This document shows, one piece after another, positions 43,501-53,422 of a DNA stretch of 64,000 nucleotides; within the stretch, counting starts at the first letter, position 1; the number at the start of each line of letters is the position of its first letter. The notes under the pieces were generated by a model. It saw nothing but the letters and a program-made list of their open reading frames with translations, was not told the DNA's origin and ran no database searches. This DNA is from Anodontia alba (Eukaryota > Mollusca > Bivalvia > Lucinida > Lucinidae): assembly GCA_964016985.1 (NCBI GenBank), contig OZ024834.1, positions 85,059,723 through 85,123,722 on the forward strand. Reading direction: 5' to 3'. A program made the translations under genes and the position numbers.

Positions 43501-43830
43501 GTAAAAAGGTCAAATGTCAATATACGACCTTTATTTTAGCAATTTTGGTAGACCTCCCGTCCCCGATGACTTATGCAAAGATTCAAGGCATCCTCGGTTC
43601 TGGAGAAGAAGATTTTTAAAGGTTTTTACCATATATGGGCAATGGACCGCGACCATTTTAGCAATTTTTCGTTTCCCCAACCTAAGGAGGCTCCATATGA
43701 AATTTGAGCAAAATTGGCTCAGAGGCTTCAGAGGAGAAGTCGTTTGAAAATTTTAATGGATGGATGCACGGACGGACGCTTGACAGACGAAAAGCTATAT
43801 TACATACCATAATGACATTGAGTATTGGGA
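40533..43830 (+). mobile_element. Second HINE-like element, split by element 2
   Basis: Starts ACAAGAGGCCCACGGGCCAC directly after element 1 and continues to 40839; it resumes after 42868. Its own core repeats lie at about 43020-43740 (three copies around 'atcattttagcaattttggtagacctcccgtcc' and 'tgcaaagattcaag'), followed by GGACGGACGCTTGACAGACG. The left end is a widespread bivalve repeat terminus in my recollection. Confidence 0.65.
40840..42868 (+). mobile_element. Pearl/HINE-like element 2, nested
   Basis: Same ends as element 1 (ACAAGAATTCCGCGGAAGGC; hairpin CCTGCTACAAGCAGG plus TGCGATAA) and the same 146-bp cores, with an extra core and differing ACGG length. 'ataataaat' on the left and 'ataataaac' on the right flank the insertion. 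The two elements are close enough that large parts align without gaps. Confidence 0.85.
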
Positions 43831-43993
43831 CAGACAGGCCTGAGCAAAGTGCAGACCAGATCAGAAGCCACAGAATGTCAGGGTCTGCCACTCGTACAGC
43901 GATAAACACATCAATAAATAGTAGAACAGACATTTTCTAATTTTGGAAAAAGTATGGTATCAGGTTGAGGTGTCCCAATACTCAGGGTAAATA
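43819..43993. mobile_element. Family U MITE, copy 1
   Basis: 'tgagtattgggacagacagg' at the left faces 'gaggtgtcccaatactcagg' at the right. The core-1 copy inside (43848-43895) is heavily decayed. Confidence 0.65.
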
Positions 43994-44071
43994 AGGTACT
44001 CTCAAATGAGGCTTGTTTACCTTATGTCATGAAGTTGACACAAGATATATGTAACATTCCTGCATCTTTAA

Positions 44072-44293
44072 CCCTTAAAGCGCCAATCACAACAATTGTC
44101 GTCTGCTTTGTCTTCTGCTTGTGATTTTAAGTCATTTCTGCAAACAGTGTGGACCCAGATCAGACTGCTCCTTTAGGAGCAGTCTGATCTGGGTCCACAT
44201 TGTTTGCCGGTATGCAAAAATAGCTTTGAGAAGTTTTCAAGAATATTCAGCAGACGACATTTTCAGATGCAGTTTTTCTTGGCGCTTTAAGGG
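44072..44293. mobile_element. Family F1 MITE, copy 1 (TTAA-flanked)
   Basis: TTAA at 44068-44071 and 44294-44297; ends CCCTTAAAGCGCCAATCAC / CCCTTAAAGCGCCAAGAAA. Core 1 with CTGCTCCT inner arms at 44138-44208 is a clean hairpin. Confidence 0.85.
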
Positions 44294-44375
44294 TTAAAAG
44301 TTCAGACCAAAACTGTAGCAGATGGGAGCAAACAACTCGTGTTTCATGTCAAGCTTATATTTTCTCAGAATTACA

Positions 44376-44628
44376 GTCAACTCGTTACCTCAAAGTCCAA
44401 GGGACTCTGAAATACTTCTGAGATATCCGTACATCAATAAGACTTGTGCGACTAGCAAAGACTCAGATCAGCCTGCGCATTCGTGCAGTCTGATCAGTCT
44501 TCACTGATCGCATGTGCCTTCTACAGCCTCTGGGCTATCCAGAGGGATGAGAACCCCTGGATGTACATGCTGATCCAAGTCTTTGCTGGTCATACCGGTC
44601 TTATTGTAAGTTTTGATGTGCGCTGGCT
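44376..44628. mobile_element. Family K half-element followed by a left-truncated family A
   Basis: 44376-44430 is one end of family K (CAGTCAACTCGTTACCTCAA ... GATATCCGTACATC). At 'aataagacttgtgcgac' it passes into family A (44431-44628), which keeps its right end GTGCGCTGGCT. Confidence 0.65.
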
Positions 44629-45138
44629 GAAATGTAATCTCTGCTAAACATTCCTCCAGGTAGAGGGAGAGTTCTGGGCTGAACTGATAAGGCAAAGTCT
44701 TTTTTTGTCTTTTATTGAAATAATTCAGGTGCTGTACAGTGTATTGGATATTATATCACACAGCCCTAGGTTAAACTGTTGTTTTGTAAAATAAAGAGCA
44801 CTAGATCACAAAATAAATTAGGTGAATTTTTGCTGAAGAACCTACTAAAAAGCAGTTCTAAAGAGTACCCGTGGTTAAGATTTCATAGCTCTTGATAATA
44901 TGTTTTCCAACCAAAAAGTATTCGTTTTTTTCTTATTTCTCCACGAAAACATATATTGTGGGTACTCATTAGAACCACCTCGCCAAGGTGCTTCTAGTGA
45001 GTACCCAAAGCATGTTTTTGAAGAGGAAGAAAAATACATACCAGATACCTCTCTAAACTATAGGTATGTTTGTTTTTTGTTTTTTTTTATGAAAACTTTT
45101 CTGTATACCCCTTCCATCTGAAGCCCTGAACAACAATT
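44629..45138. other. Intergenic with family E copy
   Basis: 44935-45025 is a family E core-2 hairpin with a decayed right arm. Nothing else was recognised. Confidence 0.5.
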
Positions 45139-45353
45139 ACCATATTTACCGAATGTATTCGGACAGACAGGCCTGAGCAAACAGTGTATACCCAGATGAG
45201 ACACCACAGAATGTGGCGTCTCATCAGGGGCTACACTGTTTGCCATTCATCTAGCAGTTTTTAGACTCAACATCGGGTACAATGTACTTGTTCAAATTTT
45301 AGAAGTAGTATGGTAAGGAGTTGAGGTGTCCGAATACTTAGGGTAAATATGGT
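45139..45353. mobile_element. Family U MITE, copy 2
   Basis: Left 'accatatttaccgaatgtattcggacag', right 'gaggtgtccgaatacttagggtaaatatggt'. Core 1 at 45177-45243 carries GACACCACA inner arms. Confidence 0.72.
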
Positions 45354-45679
45354 ACAAATAAAAACTGTGGCATTTTCTTTTTCTCTACAAAACAGTATAG
45401 TACAGTCTCATGGCTCTACTAAGATAAGAGGGGAATCCAGATATATTAGGGCCGTGCCAAGCAAAAATGTGTCTTCAAGCATGCGCCAAATGTACAGATT
45501 CACGCAACTCATGCGCACTCTCATCCAGGCATTCACTCTCTATTGATACGTTATATAGTTCCAATGATTCTATTGGTTTACAGCGAATACACTGATTGCA
45601 CGGATGTGCAGGCTGATCTGGGCCTTCACTGTCCGCATATGCCCGAAAACACGTTTTCTCATGGTGCAGCCTATTTATT

Positions 45680-45785
45680 TCCCAACAAAAACTTAGTGTG
45701 GGTACTTATTAATAGAGCCCCAGTGGGGCACTTCTAATGCACACCCACAACATATTTTTTATGTGGGGAAATAAGAAAAGAAAAA
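45680..45785. mobile_element. Family E core-2 element
   Basis: 'ttatttcccaacaaaaacttagtgtgggtactta' mirrored by 'tgcacacccacaacatattttttatgtggggaaataag'; the arms are diverged. Confidence 0.55.
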
Positions 45786-45797
45786 TGTTTATACTTT

Positions 45798-46210
45798 CGC
45801 ATACATATTTCCACTAAATATTCTGACAGACAGGCCTTAGGAAGCAGCGTATACCCAGATCAGATGCCACAGGATGTGGTATCTGATCAGGGTCTACACT
45901 GTTTGCCACTCATCCAGTTAACCCATTGCTGACCGAAACTCCCTTAACTATCAATTAGAATAGTCCAATTTTAATTCTGAGTATGTCAGGCTATGAGATT
46001 TAGAGAAAAATCGCTAAACTATTTGCAAACAGTGGAGACCCTGATCAGATGCCACATTCTGGAGCGTCACATCTGAGTCTGTACTGTTGCCAATAATCCT
46101 ATTAGGGGTCTCCAGACTACAATGGGGTTAGTCAGATATTAAACTGAACTTGTTTTAGGACAAGTAAGGTAAGGACTTAAGATAGGTGAATATTTAGGGT
46201 AAATATCGTA
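45798..46210. mobile_element. Family U MITE, copy 3, with nested family N
   Basis: Left 'ccactaaatattctgacagacaggcc' and right 'gaatatttagggtaaatatcg' belong to family U. At TTAA (45918-45921) a family N element (45922-46127, CCCATTGCTGACC ... CTACAATGGG) interrupts it. Confidence 0.68.
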
Positions 46211-46631
46211 TGTTATCGTAAGCCAGCAGCAAAGTCGGCCTCAGACTTTGGGCTCCTACTAAGAGAAGTATTTACTGATTTCTGCATATAATATATTTAA
46301 GTACGTATGTTGTGGGTACAATAGAATCACCAACATGTTTTCAGTGAAAATTAATTTCATATTCTGCTCGCAAAATCCTTAAAGCATCTAATTCCATTTA
46401 ACAACTATCAAAAAATTAAAATTCAATTCATTCTTCATATAAAGCACTAAAAGCATACACAGATCTCCAGTGCATACTTCAACTTATTTGCAATGACTTA
46501 AATAGCAGGAAACGGAAATAAGGCAAACACTCTACGCGAAAAAGTTTCTTTTCAATTGAGTCAATTTCTTAAGCATTTTTCTTCTTTTTCTCCATTAGCA
46601 CTTCTTGTGAATAGTTTTAATGGTCTTTTTT
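46211..46631. other. Intergenic, no gene seen
   Basis: AT-rich unique-looking sequence; a short family E remnant lies near 46310-46345. Confidence 0.5.
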
Positions 46632-46793
46632 GGTTCGAGCCATAGTATACAAACTCCAAAATTTCCTTAAGGTTTTTGTCCGCACTTTTTGCTTAAATTA
46701 CAGGAAGGCTTAAATAAAAGTCCTAGTTCAGGACCATTTTCCCAGCCTACACTCAAAAACAATCGACCCACCAGTGCTGTCAGTACTTTGATT
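46632..46793. mobile_element. Family Q element, copy 3, core deleted
   Basis: Left flank 'gttcgagccatagtatacaaac' and right flank 'ccattttcccagcctacactca' are joined by a short stretch; the core-1 palindrome present in the other two copies is gone. Confidence 0.75.
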
Positions 46794-46825
46794 TTTTTCT
46801 CTCAATTTTCCAAGCTGTTTCCATA

Positions 46826-47027
46826 ATCCTTGTCCTGCTGAACCCATATATACCCTGCCTTTGCAAACAGTGTAGATCCAGATCAGTTGGCTTCTTCAGA
46901 AGCCAACTGATCTGGATCTGCACTGTTTGTCATAAAGTATGCAAACTTACAGCAACAATCTGGATCAAGTAATCTGATTGGCTGAAAATTACAAGTGGGC
47001 GTGGCAGTTTATTCAGCAAGACAAGGG
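46826..47027. mobile_element. Family C MITE, copy 4
   Basis: Right end CAGCAAGACAAGGG then TTAA (47028-47031); the left TTAA has mutated. Core 1 at 46862-46930 is nearly perfect. Confidence 0.8.
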
Positions 47028-47066
47028 TTAAGTTGATGTTTATTGGCCCTGTCAACAATGACAGTT

Positions 47067-47434
47067 GAACTTCAGTGGCTCAAACATCCTCAGGACCATG
47101 GAAATTTGTCCTAGATGTGGGTAGTTCAAGCCACTGAGGGTTAATTATGGTGCCCTGTCAGGAAGCAAATGGGGACCATTTAGGGATGTCATTTCGATCA
47201 CCTATAGTTCAATGGTATGTTGTGTACTCATTAGAATTACCTCGATAAGGCAGTTCTAATAAGTAAACACAACATACATTTTTATGACAAAATTATTCAT
47301 TTTCTTGAATATTCATTTTCTTAATGAATATTCATTTTCTTGATCTATTGGAAGAATTTCCTAGGGACTCAAAAACCAGTTGGAATCAGCCACGGCAAAC
47401 AGGTCATCTGTGTTCGAGTCCTTGAGGTTCTCTG
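47067..47434. mobile_element. Family G MITE, copy 5
   Basis: CAGTTGAACTTCAGTGGCTC on the left and GTTCGAGTCCTTGAGG...CTG on the right, with a core-2 variant and a short AAGAAAATGAATATTCA triplication near 47290-47345. Confidence 0.72.
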
Positions 47435-48138
47435 TATTTCAGTTATGTCAAGCAGTCTCTCAGAGAGGGACTTTGCCATGAAAATATATGTTGCGGTTCT
47501 CATTAGAATTGTCCTCGCATCAGGCGAGGTTATTCTAACAAGTGCCCACGTCGGCAAAGAGAAATAAGAAAAATGGCCTCGGTACTTTCCTAATCTAGGC
47601 CAATGATATTTTAAGCTTAACTTTCTCAGCCTGAGCCCTTGAGACCAAATCAGACATCTATGCAAACAGGGAAGATCCAGATAAGACAGCTTATAAAGGG
47701 GCATCTCATCAGGATCTACATTTTTGATTATCAACAGACATTCCATTTTAAACAGTGGACATGTCAAAATTCAAAGATGAAAGAGTCCTCTTCAGAAACT
47801 TAACAGTGAAGGGTTAGATCTAAAGCAACATTAAAGATAGAAGCGGTATTCTGACAAACATTTTTCTTATTTTTCCACGAAAACCTACATGGCGTCAAAG
47901 ACCTCTCAATTTTTCTTGTACGTGTGAAAAAAAGCCTCGTCTGGAGTGCTAATAAAGAGACCATGAATGTCTGATTGCCCGAAAACATTGTGCATGGAAA
48001 TGTTTATCTTGTCTCAAAGGTTCATGTAAGTATCTGACAGAACAATGGTTTCCATAGCAACAAAAGCAGCACCCGCATCACAGTAGAATAAGCTTCTTCA
48101 TGACAAGTGATTTCAAACGTCTAGTGACACAGATCACA
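47435..48138. other. Intergenic or possible 3' UTR of the candidate exon at 48139-48180
   Basis: 47480-47570 is a decayed family E copy and 47667-47730 a decayed core 1. From about 47990 to 48138 the sequence shows no repeat signature, as a 3' UTR might, but no AATAAA was found on the minus strand. Confidence 0.35.
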
Positions 48139-48180
48139 TCATTGTTGTTTACAATCTTCCTTCCCACCAACAGCATCCTT
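48139..48180 (-). CDS. Candidate terminal exon of an unknown gene
   Basis: On the minus strand a strong acceptor (aatgtacttgtcttttcag) leads into AAG GAT GCT GTT and the frame KDAVGGKEDCKQQ ending in TGA. The peptide is hydrophilic, like a cytoplasmic C-terminus. Open frame upstream of the acceptor is family E repeat, so coding could only come from a distant exon. No upstream partner was found and no family is recognised; this may be a chance acceptor. Confidence 0.27.
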   Translation of the reverse strand, partial: KDAVGGKEDCKQQ

Positions 48181-48260
48181 CTGAAAAGACAAGTACATTA
48201 CAATAAGACAAGTCATGCAAAAGAAAGAGCCTAAGAGTATATCTGAAACAGTGAAGTCCG

Positions 48261-48455
48261 ACATAGGTCTTAAGGCGCTTTTTTTCAACCAAAAAGTAGC
48301 TATATTTTTCTTACTTCTTGATGAAAACATATGTTGTGGGTACTCATTAGAAGCGCCTCAGCGAGGCGCTGCTAATGAGTACCCACAACATATGTTTTCA
48401 TCGAGAAATAAGAAAACTATTTACCTGATACCCACTCTTATCAAGACCTATGGTC
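48261..48455. mobile_element. Family E MITE, best-preserved copy
   Basis: Terminal repeats CATAGGTCTTAAGGCGC / CATAGGTCTTGATAAGAG; core-2 arms GTGGGTACTCATTAGAAGC pair with one mismatch. Related full elements: 54340-54487 (core deleted) and 57583-57770. Confidence 0.8.
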
Positions 48456-48569
48456 CGAGAGCAGCAGAAACAAATAGTCTGAGCAGAACTTCCTGAAACT
48501 GAGTTTACTCTAAAATGATATTATTTGCTCCTAAAGAGAGTAAACTCTTTCTTTTTAGAGTACAGGTTT

Positions 48570-49115
48570 GCTTGACTGTGTAAACAGTGTAGATCCAGAT
48601 CAGACTGCTCCTGCAAGCAATTTGATCTGGGTCTATGCTGTTTACCATTCTCCCATTTTAGTTCTCAATAAATCACAAATGGACATATTTAACCCTGGTC
48701 CTGCTGAACCTGGATATACCCTGCCTTTGCAAACAGTGTAGATCCAGATCAGCTGACTTCTGTAGAAGCCAACTGGGTCTGCACTGCTTGTCATTAAGTA
48801 TGAGAATTTGTGTCAACAACCTGGATCAAGTAATCTGATAGCTGAAAATCAGGTGGGCAGAGCAAAGGCTTTTTAGGATAGGTACTATAAGGAACTGTTA
48901 AAGTTTTAACTCTTGTCTTGCAGAATAAATTAAGCTGCCCCACCCACTTCCAATTTTCAGCCAATCAGATTATTTGATCCAGGTTGCTGATATAAAGTTA
49001 CATACTGAATGACAAACAGTGCAGATCCAGATCAGTTGGCTTCTTCAGAAGCCAACTAATCTGGATCTACACTGTTTGCAAAGTCAGGGTATATCCCGGT
49101 TCAGCAGGACTACGG
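48570..49115. mobile_element. Core-1 hairpin and two family C MITEs in a row
   Basis: 48579-48651 is a core-1 copy with CTGCTCCT arms. 48693-48863 is family C with its right end lost. 48910-49115 is a full family C in the opposite orientation (TTAA at 48906-48909 and 49116-49119). Confidence 0.77.
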
Positions 49116-49149
49116 TTAAGAGATGAGAGCTGATGACATTTAGTATTTT

Positions 49150-49362
49150 ATCCCATATTAGACTGAATAAACTCCCTCCCTCAGTGAAGAGTTCAATTTC
49201 AATTTTAGGTATGTCAGCTATGTGACTTAGAATTCCAAATGAAAAATGACTAAACTATTTGCAATCAGTGGAGACCCTGATCAGATGCCGCATTCTATGG
49301 ATATGATCTGGGTCTGAACTGTTTGCCAATTACCATTTTAGGGGTCTCCAGATTAAAATGGG
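49150..49362. mobile_element. Family N MITE, diverged copy
   Basis: Core 1 at 49260-49331 with ATGCCGC arms; right end GGGGTCTCCAGATTAAAATG GG then TTA. The left end is unclear. Confidence 0.55.
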
Positions 49363-49662
49363 TTATATCTCCTTCAACAGTATTTAAGTCATACTGAGAT
49401 GAGATCAGGGTGATAGTGGAGGGCTCTGGGCAATGAAGCCCAGCACAATCAAGCTGAATTCTGTCTCTTGCAAGATTCTAACTCTGGACTTTGTGATCTA
49501 TAGTAGGGAGCGCAAACAGCCTGGCTACGCTGAGAGGTGCTTTAGCCGTTATCAAGTTGGTTTCCTATTCTTGAAATGAGCTATAGTTCACTGAACTATA
49601 TGAAATTTTATGTGAAAAAATATCTGTTCGCCTTGCCATGGGAGGACTTAAGACAAAGTACA
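49363..49662. other. Intergenic, no gene seen
   Basis: No repeat family or credible exon was recognised in this stretch. Confidence 0.45.
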
Positions 49663-49918
49663 GGGACCAGCTGTTCAAAACTTAGTGAAGTTGTTAGCTA
49701 ACATGACCTTAAAATTTTCCATCTAAAATATGGCAAATATATTGACATTTATTTTTTGCTGAGAACATGTGAGTAGCTTTTGCATTGCAAAAGCTACTCA
49801 CATTTTGCAGCAAAAATATCAAAGTATTTGAAATTACATTGTACCTTATTTACAACAGTTAACGAGTTTGTCATTAACAAGTTTGTTAAGCTAACGATGT
49901 TTTCAATAACTGGGCCCT
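49663..49918. mobile_element. Family M element, copy 2 (uninterrupted)
   Basis: GGGACCAGCTGTTCAAAAC / GGGCCCAGTTATTGAAAAC ends; central 'tgagtagcttttgcattgcaaaagctactca' perfect palindrome. It serves as the empty-site comparison for the copy at 57830-58341. Confidence 0.82.
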
Positions 49919-49928
49919 GAAATATTAA

Positions 49929-50098
49929 CCTTTACCACTCTCTTGGCTAATACAGCAGATAACAAACACAATATTTTTTCTTATTTTCCCAGAAACTAGG
50001 TTTTGACATCTTGTGCAATTATCAAATCCTATTTTCTGGGAAAGAAAAAAATATTTCAAAATGTCATCTGCTGAAATTTTTACCCAGCATGCTAAGCA
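49929..50098. mobile_element. Family F3 MITE (TTAA-flanked)
   Basis: TTAA at 49925-49928 and 50099-50102; CCTTTACCACTCTCTTGGC and TTACCCAGCATGCTAAGCA ends. Confidence 0.72.
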
Positions 50099-50249
50099 TT
50101 AAAACAGATCCTCACAAAAAGGAGGCAGAAGTACGACACATTTTAACCAACAATAAATGCAACTTTTTCAAAATCCTCCAAAAGAACATATGTAATATTT
50201 CATTCACTCAACACTTCTAAACCATAAAAAGTACCAATATTTTATAAAA

Positions 50250-50400
50250 TTGCTTGCAAAATTTCATGGTGCTTAACTCAAGTGGTTCCTTAGATATTTT
50301 GCTTACAAAATTTGAACAGACTGACAAATGGACAGACGGACAAGCCCAAAGCAATATACCCTCCCAACTTCTTCAAACTTAGGGGTATAAAAATGGACTT
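50250..50400. mobile_element. 3' end of a HINE-like element
   Basis: 'aactcaagtggttccttagatattttgcttacaaa' resembles the core of the element at 63203-64000. It is followed by GACAGACGGACAAGCCCAAA and the terminal 'aacttaggggtataaaaatgg'. Confidence 0.5.
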
Positions 50401-50545
50401 ATAAATTTTAGCCTGTGTAGCATAAAGAGTTAAGTTGTCCTAACATTTAGGGTAAACACAGTAATTATACTTAAAATGGTATTTTTCTTATTTAATTCAC
50501 AAACACGTAATGGGTAATTTAAGACATGTTTTCATGGAGAAATTA

Positions 50546-50795
50546 GCCCTTAAAGCGCCAATCACAACTGCAGCAGACGACAATTTTTATTTCATTTTTT
50601 TTTTTTTTTTTTTTTTTTTATCTTTCAGAGAACAAGTCTTGACATTTCATGTGAATCATCCACTTGGCAGACAATTCACATGAAATGTCGACTTGTTTTC
50701 TCTGAAAAAAAAAAAAAAAATAATAATAAAAAAAAAATAAATAATATTTTTTTTATAAAGTCGTCTGCTACGAATTTTGCTTGGTGCTTTAAGAA
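50546..50795. mobile_element. Family F2 MITE, copy 2
   Basis: CCCTTAAAGCGCCAATCAC on the left, GCTTGGTGCTTTAAGAA then TTAA (50796-50799) on the right. Central GACATTTCATGTGAATC palindrome bordered by poly-T and poly-A. Confidence 0.75.
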
Positions 50796-50823
50796 TTAAG
50801 ATGAATATCAATACTTTTTTGTT

Positions 50824-51127
50824 TTTGTGTTGAGGTTTTACAGTAAAGCCCAGTCAACCCAGTGGGGTCATGTTGAGCAAAAATCAGTTTACCTAACCAC
50901 TTTTACTGGGCAGGCTTTGTCTTCTAAGCCATTAACCAGTATTGTACAAATTCTTTCACCAGAAACTGACAACTGCCCTTCTTGAATTAGTGGAAGGTAA
51001 TGAATGACCCAAGAAAATATTTCATGATCAATCTCCACGAAAGAATGTTGCCGACCCGGCAGAGGTCGACCCCGCAATCTCCTGATCACCAGAAGGATAC
51101 GCATCCGACTAAGCCATCAAGCCGGTG
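50824..51127 (-). mobile_element. SINE, full length, with target duplication
   Basis: CAATACTTTTTTGTTT (50809) and CAATACTTTTCGTTT (51128) flank it. The head is more diverged than in the other copies (TGGCTTAGTCGG A box) and has GGGGTCGACC at the B box. Confidence 0.83.
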
Positions 51128-51188
51128 CAATACTTTTCGTTTGACAAAAGTGTCTCATCTGGAGCTATGATCAGCCAACAAAGGTTAA

Positions 51189-51393
51189 CCCTAGTCCTGC
51201 TGAACCCAGATATGTCCTGCCTTTGCAAACAGCGTAGATTCAGATCAGTTGGCTTCTAAGAAGCCAATTGATCTGGATCTGCACTGTTTGCCATTCAGTA
51301 TATGAATTTATCGCAACAATCTGGATCAAGTAATCTGATTGGCTGAAAATTTGAAAAGGGTTTGGCTTCTTAATTTATTCAGCAGGACAAGGG
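51189..51393. mobile_element. Family C MITE, copy 7
   Basis: TTAA at 51185-51188 and 51394-51397; ends CCCTAGTCCTGCTGAA / CCCTTGTCCTGCTGAA. Core 1 at 51223-51292. Confidence 0.87.
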
Positions 51394-51449
51394 TTAAAGT
51401 AGAACAGATACACTTTCTGGGGAGGTAACTCTGTCTATATAATTTTTGT

Positions 51450-51547
51450 TCCCTTCTGAAAAGGGATCTACTATATAAGAAAGAATTTGCTCCCTCCTGG
51501 AGGGAGCAAATTCTTTCTTATAGAGTAGACCCCTTTTCAGAAGGGAA
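51450..51547. repeat. Family L palindrome, 98 bp
   Basis: Arms TCCCTTCTGAAAAGGGATCT ... AAGAAAGAATTTGCTCCCTC fold back on the right side with few mismatches. A second, decayed copy spans 51770-51872. Confidence 0.8.
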
Positions 51548-52203
51548 TTGGTGTGCAGGATAGCAAACAGGAAGTCACAGGTTATCACCCTTGTGAAAAA
51601 AAAATGCCCCTAAATCTCCAGATGTATCTATTCAGTTCAATAAACATTGTCACTACACAAAAAGCATCATGCAACGTATAATGGATGAATACGAGTTAAT
51701 ACACTTCTGCAATTTTTGACAAGGGAGAGAACTTTTGCAGGTCACTTCCAGTTTGCTTTTCTGCACACCAAGCCCCTTCTGAAAAAAGGTTTACTATTAA
51801 AAGAAACTAATTTGTTGCCACATGGAAAAAATTATTTCCTTTCAAAACAGACCCCTTTTCTGAAGGGGTTAAAAACAATTCTGACAGTTATCTCCCCTGA
51901 AAGTGTATCATCTGCCCTTAACAAACAATTTTACAATGCTTTGGAGGATTTTTTTTTTTTCTTTTTTTTCTCAGGGAGCGCTTCAGTGCTGGTTCCAAGC
52001 AGAAGGTGGAAATGTTTGCAGGAAGATCAAGCATCTTAAGTACTTGTCAGATGTAATATAGTAAAGGAGGGAAAAAAGGAGTCGTTATTCTTGTATGCAA
52101 ATGGTCTCGATTTATTAGATATTTACAGCAAATGCCAACAGAGCTCCAGCTAAGGCAATTTTTTTTTCCACCATAATTGTAGATATTTTTTTTTTTATAT
52201 ATA

Positions 52204-52523
52204 CAGTCGACTCACATTATCTCGAATTCCAAGGGACTCTCTGAAATATTTCGAGATATCCGTACCTCGACATATCAGATTTGCAGAATTTAAGAAAAAA
52301 AAAAATGAATCGAACAGCCACATTTAACAAATGTATATGTAATTTGACTCTTGAAGTTAGAGATATACTGAAAATAGTGCGGAAAAGAGGAGAAATTGCT
52401 CCTTAGGAGCAATTTCTCCTCTTTTCCACAATATTTTGTTACCTGTTGTAAGATTTTCATGTTTAAGCAGGGACCAGATGTTCGCTTCGAGATAAGCGGG
52501 GTCGAGATAACGAGAGTCAACTG
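52204..52523. mobile_element. Family K MITE, copy 3
   Basis: TA at 52202-52203 and 52524-52525; ends CAGTCGACTCACATTATCTC / CAGTTGACTCTCGTTATCTC. Central palindrome 'ggaaaagaggagaaattgctccttaggagc' is perfect over about 60 bp. Confidence 0.86.
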
Positions 52524-52732
52524 TATATTTCTCTGCGAAAACGTGATACTCATTAGAAACTTCTCTGCAAGACACTTCAGTCTCTGCAAGATCTCACATG
52601 TTTTCATAGAGAAATAAGAAAAATATCTGAATACTCATCTGGTTTGAAGCTATTGGCCACAATATTTATGTGGTCTAATCAATGTCTTCACTTTTTGCTG
52701 GTAAAATTCTCCAGTTTCCTCACCTGATTTAA

Positions 52733-52918
52733 TGCTCAGCATACTGGGGAGAAACTTTCAGCAGACAACAATTTCTAATTTTTTTGTTATTATTTTTCCA
52801 AGAAAAGAGGTTTCAAACCACCATCTCAACAAATCAAAACCAAACCCTATTTTCTATGAAAAAAAATACCACCAACTGGATCTATGCTGTATTTATACTG
52901 TATAGAGAGTTGTCAAGG
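52733..52918. mobile_element. TTAA-flanked element, family F3-like
   Basis: TTAA at 52729-52732 and 52919-52922; 'tgctcagcatactggggaga' at the left resembles the family F3 right end. The interior is diverged. Confidence 0.5.
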
Positions 52919-52965
52919 TTAAGAAATCAGTGAAAGCTGTATCAAACTCCTGGAATGCAGAAGAG

Positions 52966-53164
52966 TTGTCATGCTGAATAAATTAAGATGCCACGCCCAA
53001 TTCTATCAGTCAGCCAAACAGATTACTTGATCCAGATTGTGGAATAAATTCATACTGAATGACAAACAGTGCAGATCCAGATCAGTTGGCTTCTTCAGAA
53101 GCCAACTGATCTGAATCTACACTGTTTGCAACGGCAGGGTATATCAGAGTTCAGCAGGACCAGG
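52966..53164. mobile_element. Family C MITE, copy 8
   Basis: Left end decayed (TTGTCATGCTGAATAAATTA); right end CAGCAGGACCAGGA then TTAA (53165-53168). Core 1 at 53064-53131. Confidence 0.75.
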
Positions 53165-53422
53165 ATTAAGGAGGAGTATTTGGTGATAATACTGGGATAA
53201 GTTTTCTTGTTCCTCTTTAAAAACGTATGTTGAGGGTACTGATTAAAAGTGGCTCGTGGCGGGGCTATTTATGAGTACCCACAGAATATACTGTCATTGG
53301 GAATTAAGAAAAAATATCAATATTTTTTGCCTGAATAAAAGAGCACCTTATTTGGAGCTATTTTATAAGCTTGGTATGGCAAGGGATTCTACAGCGTCAG
53401 AATATGTAGGGTAATAACTAGG

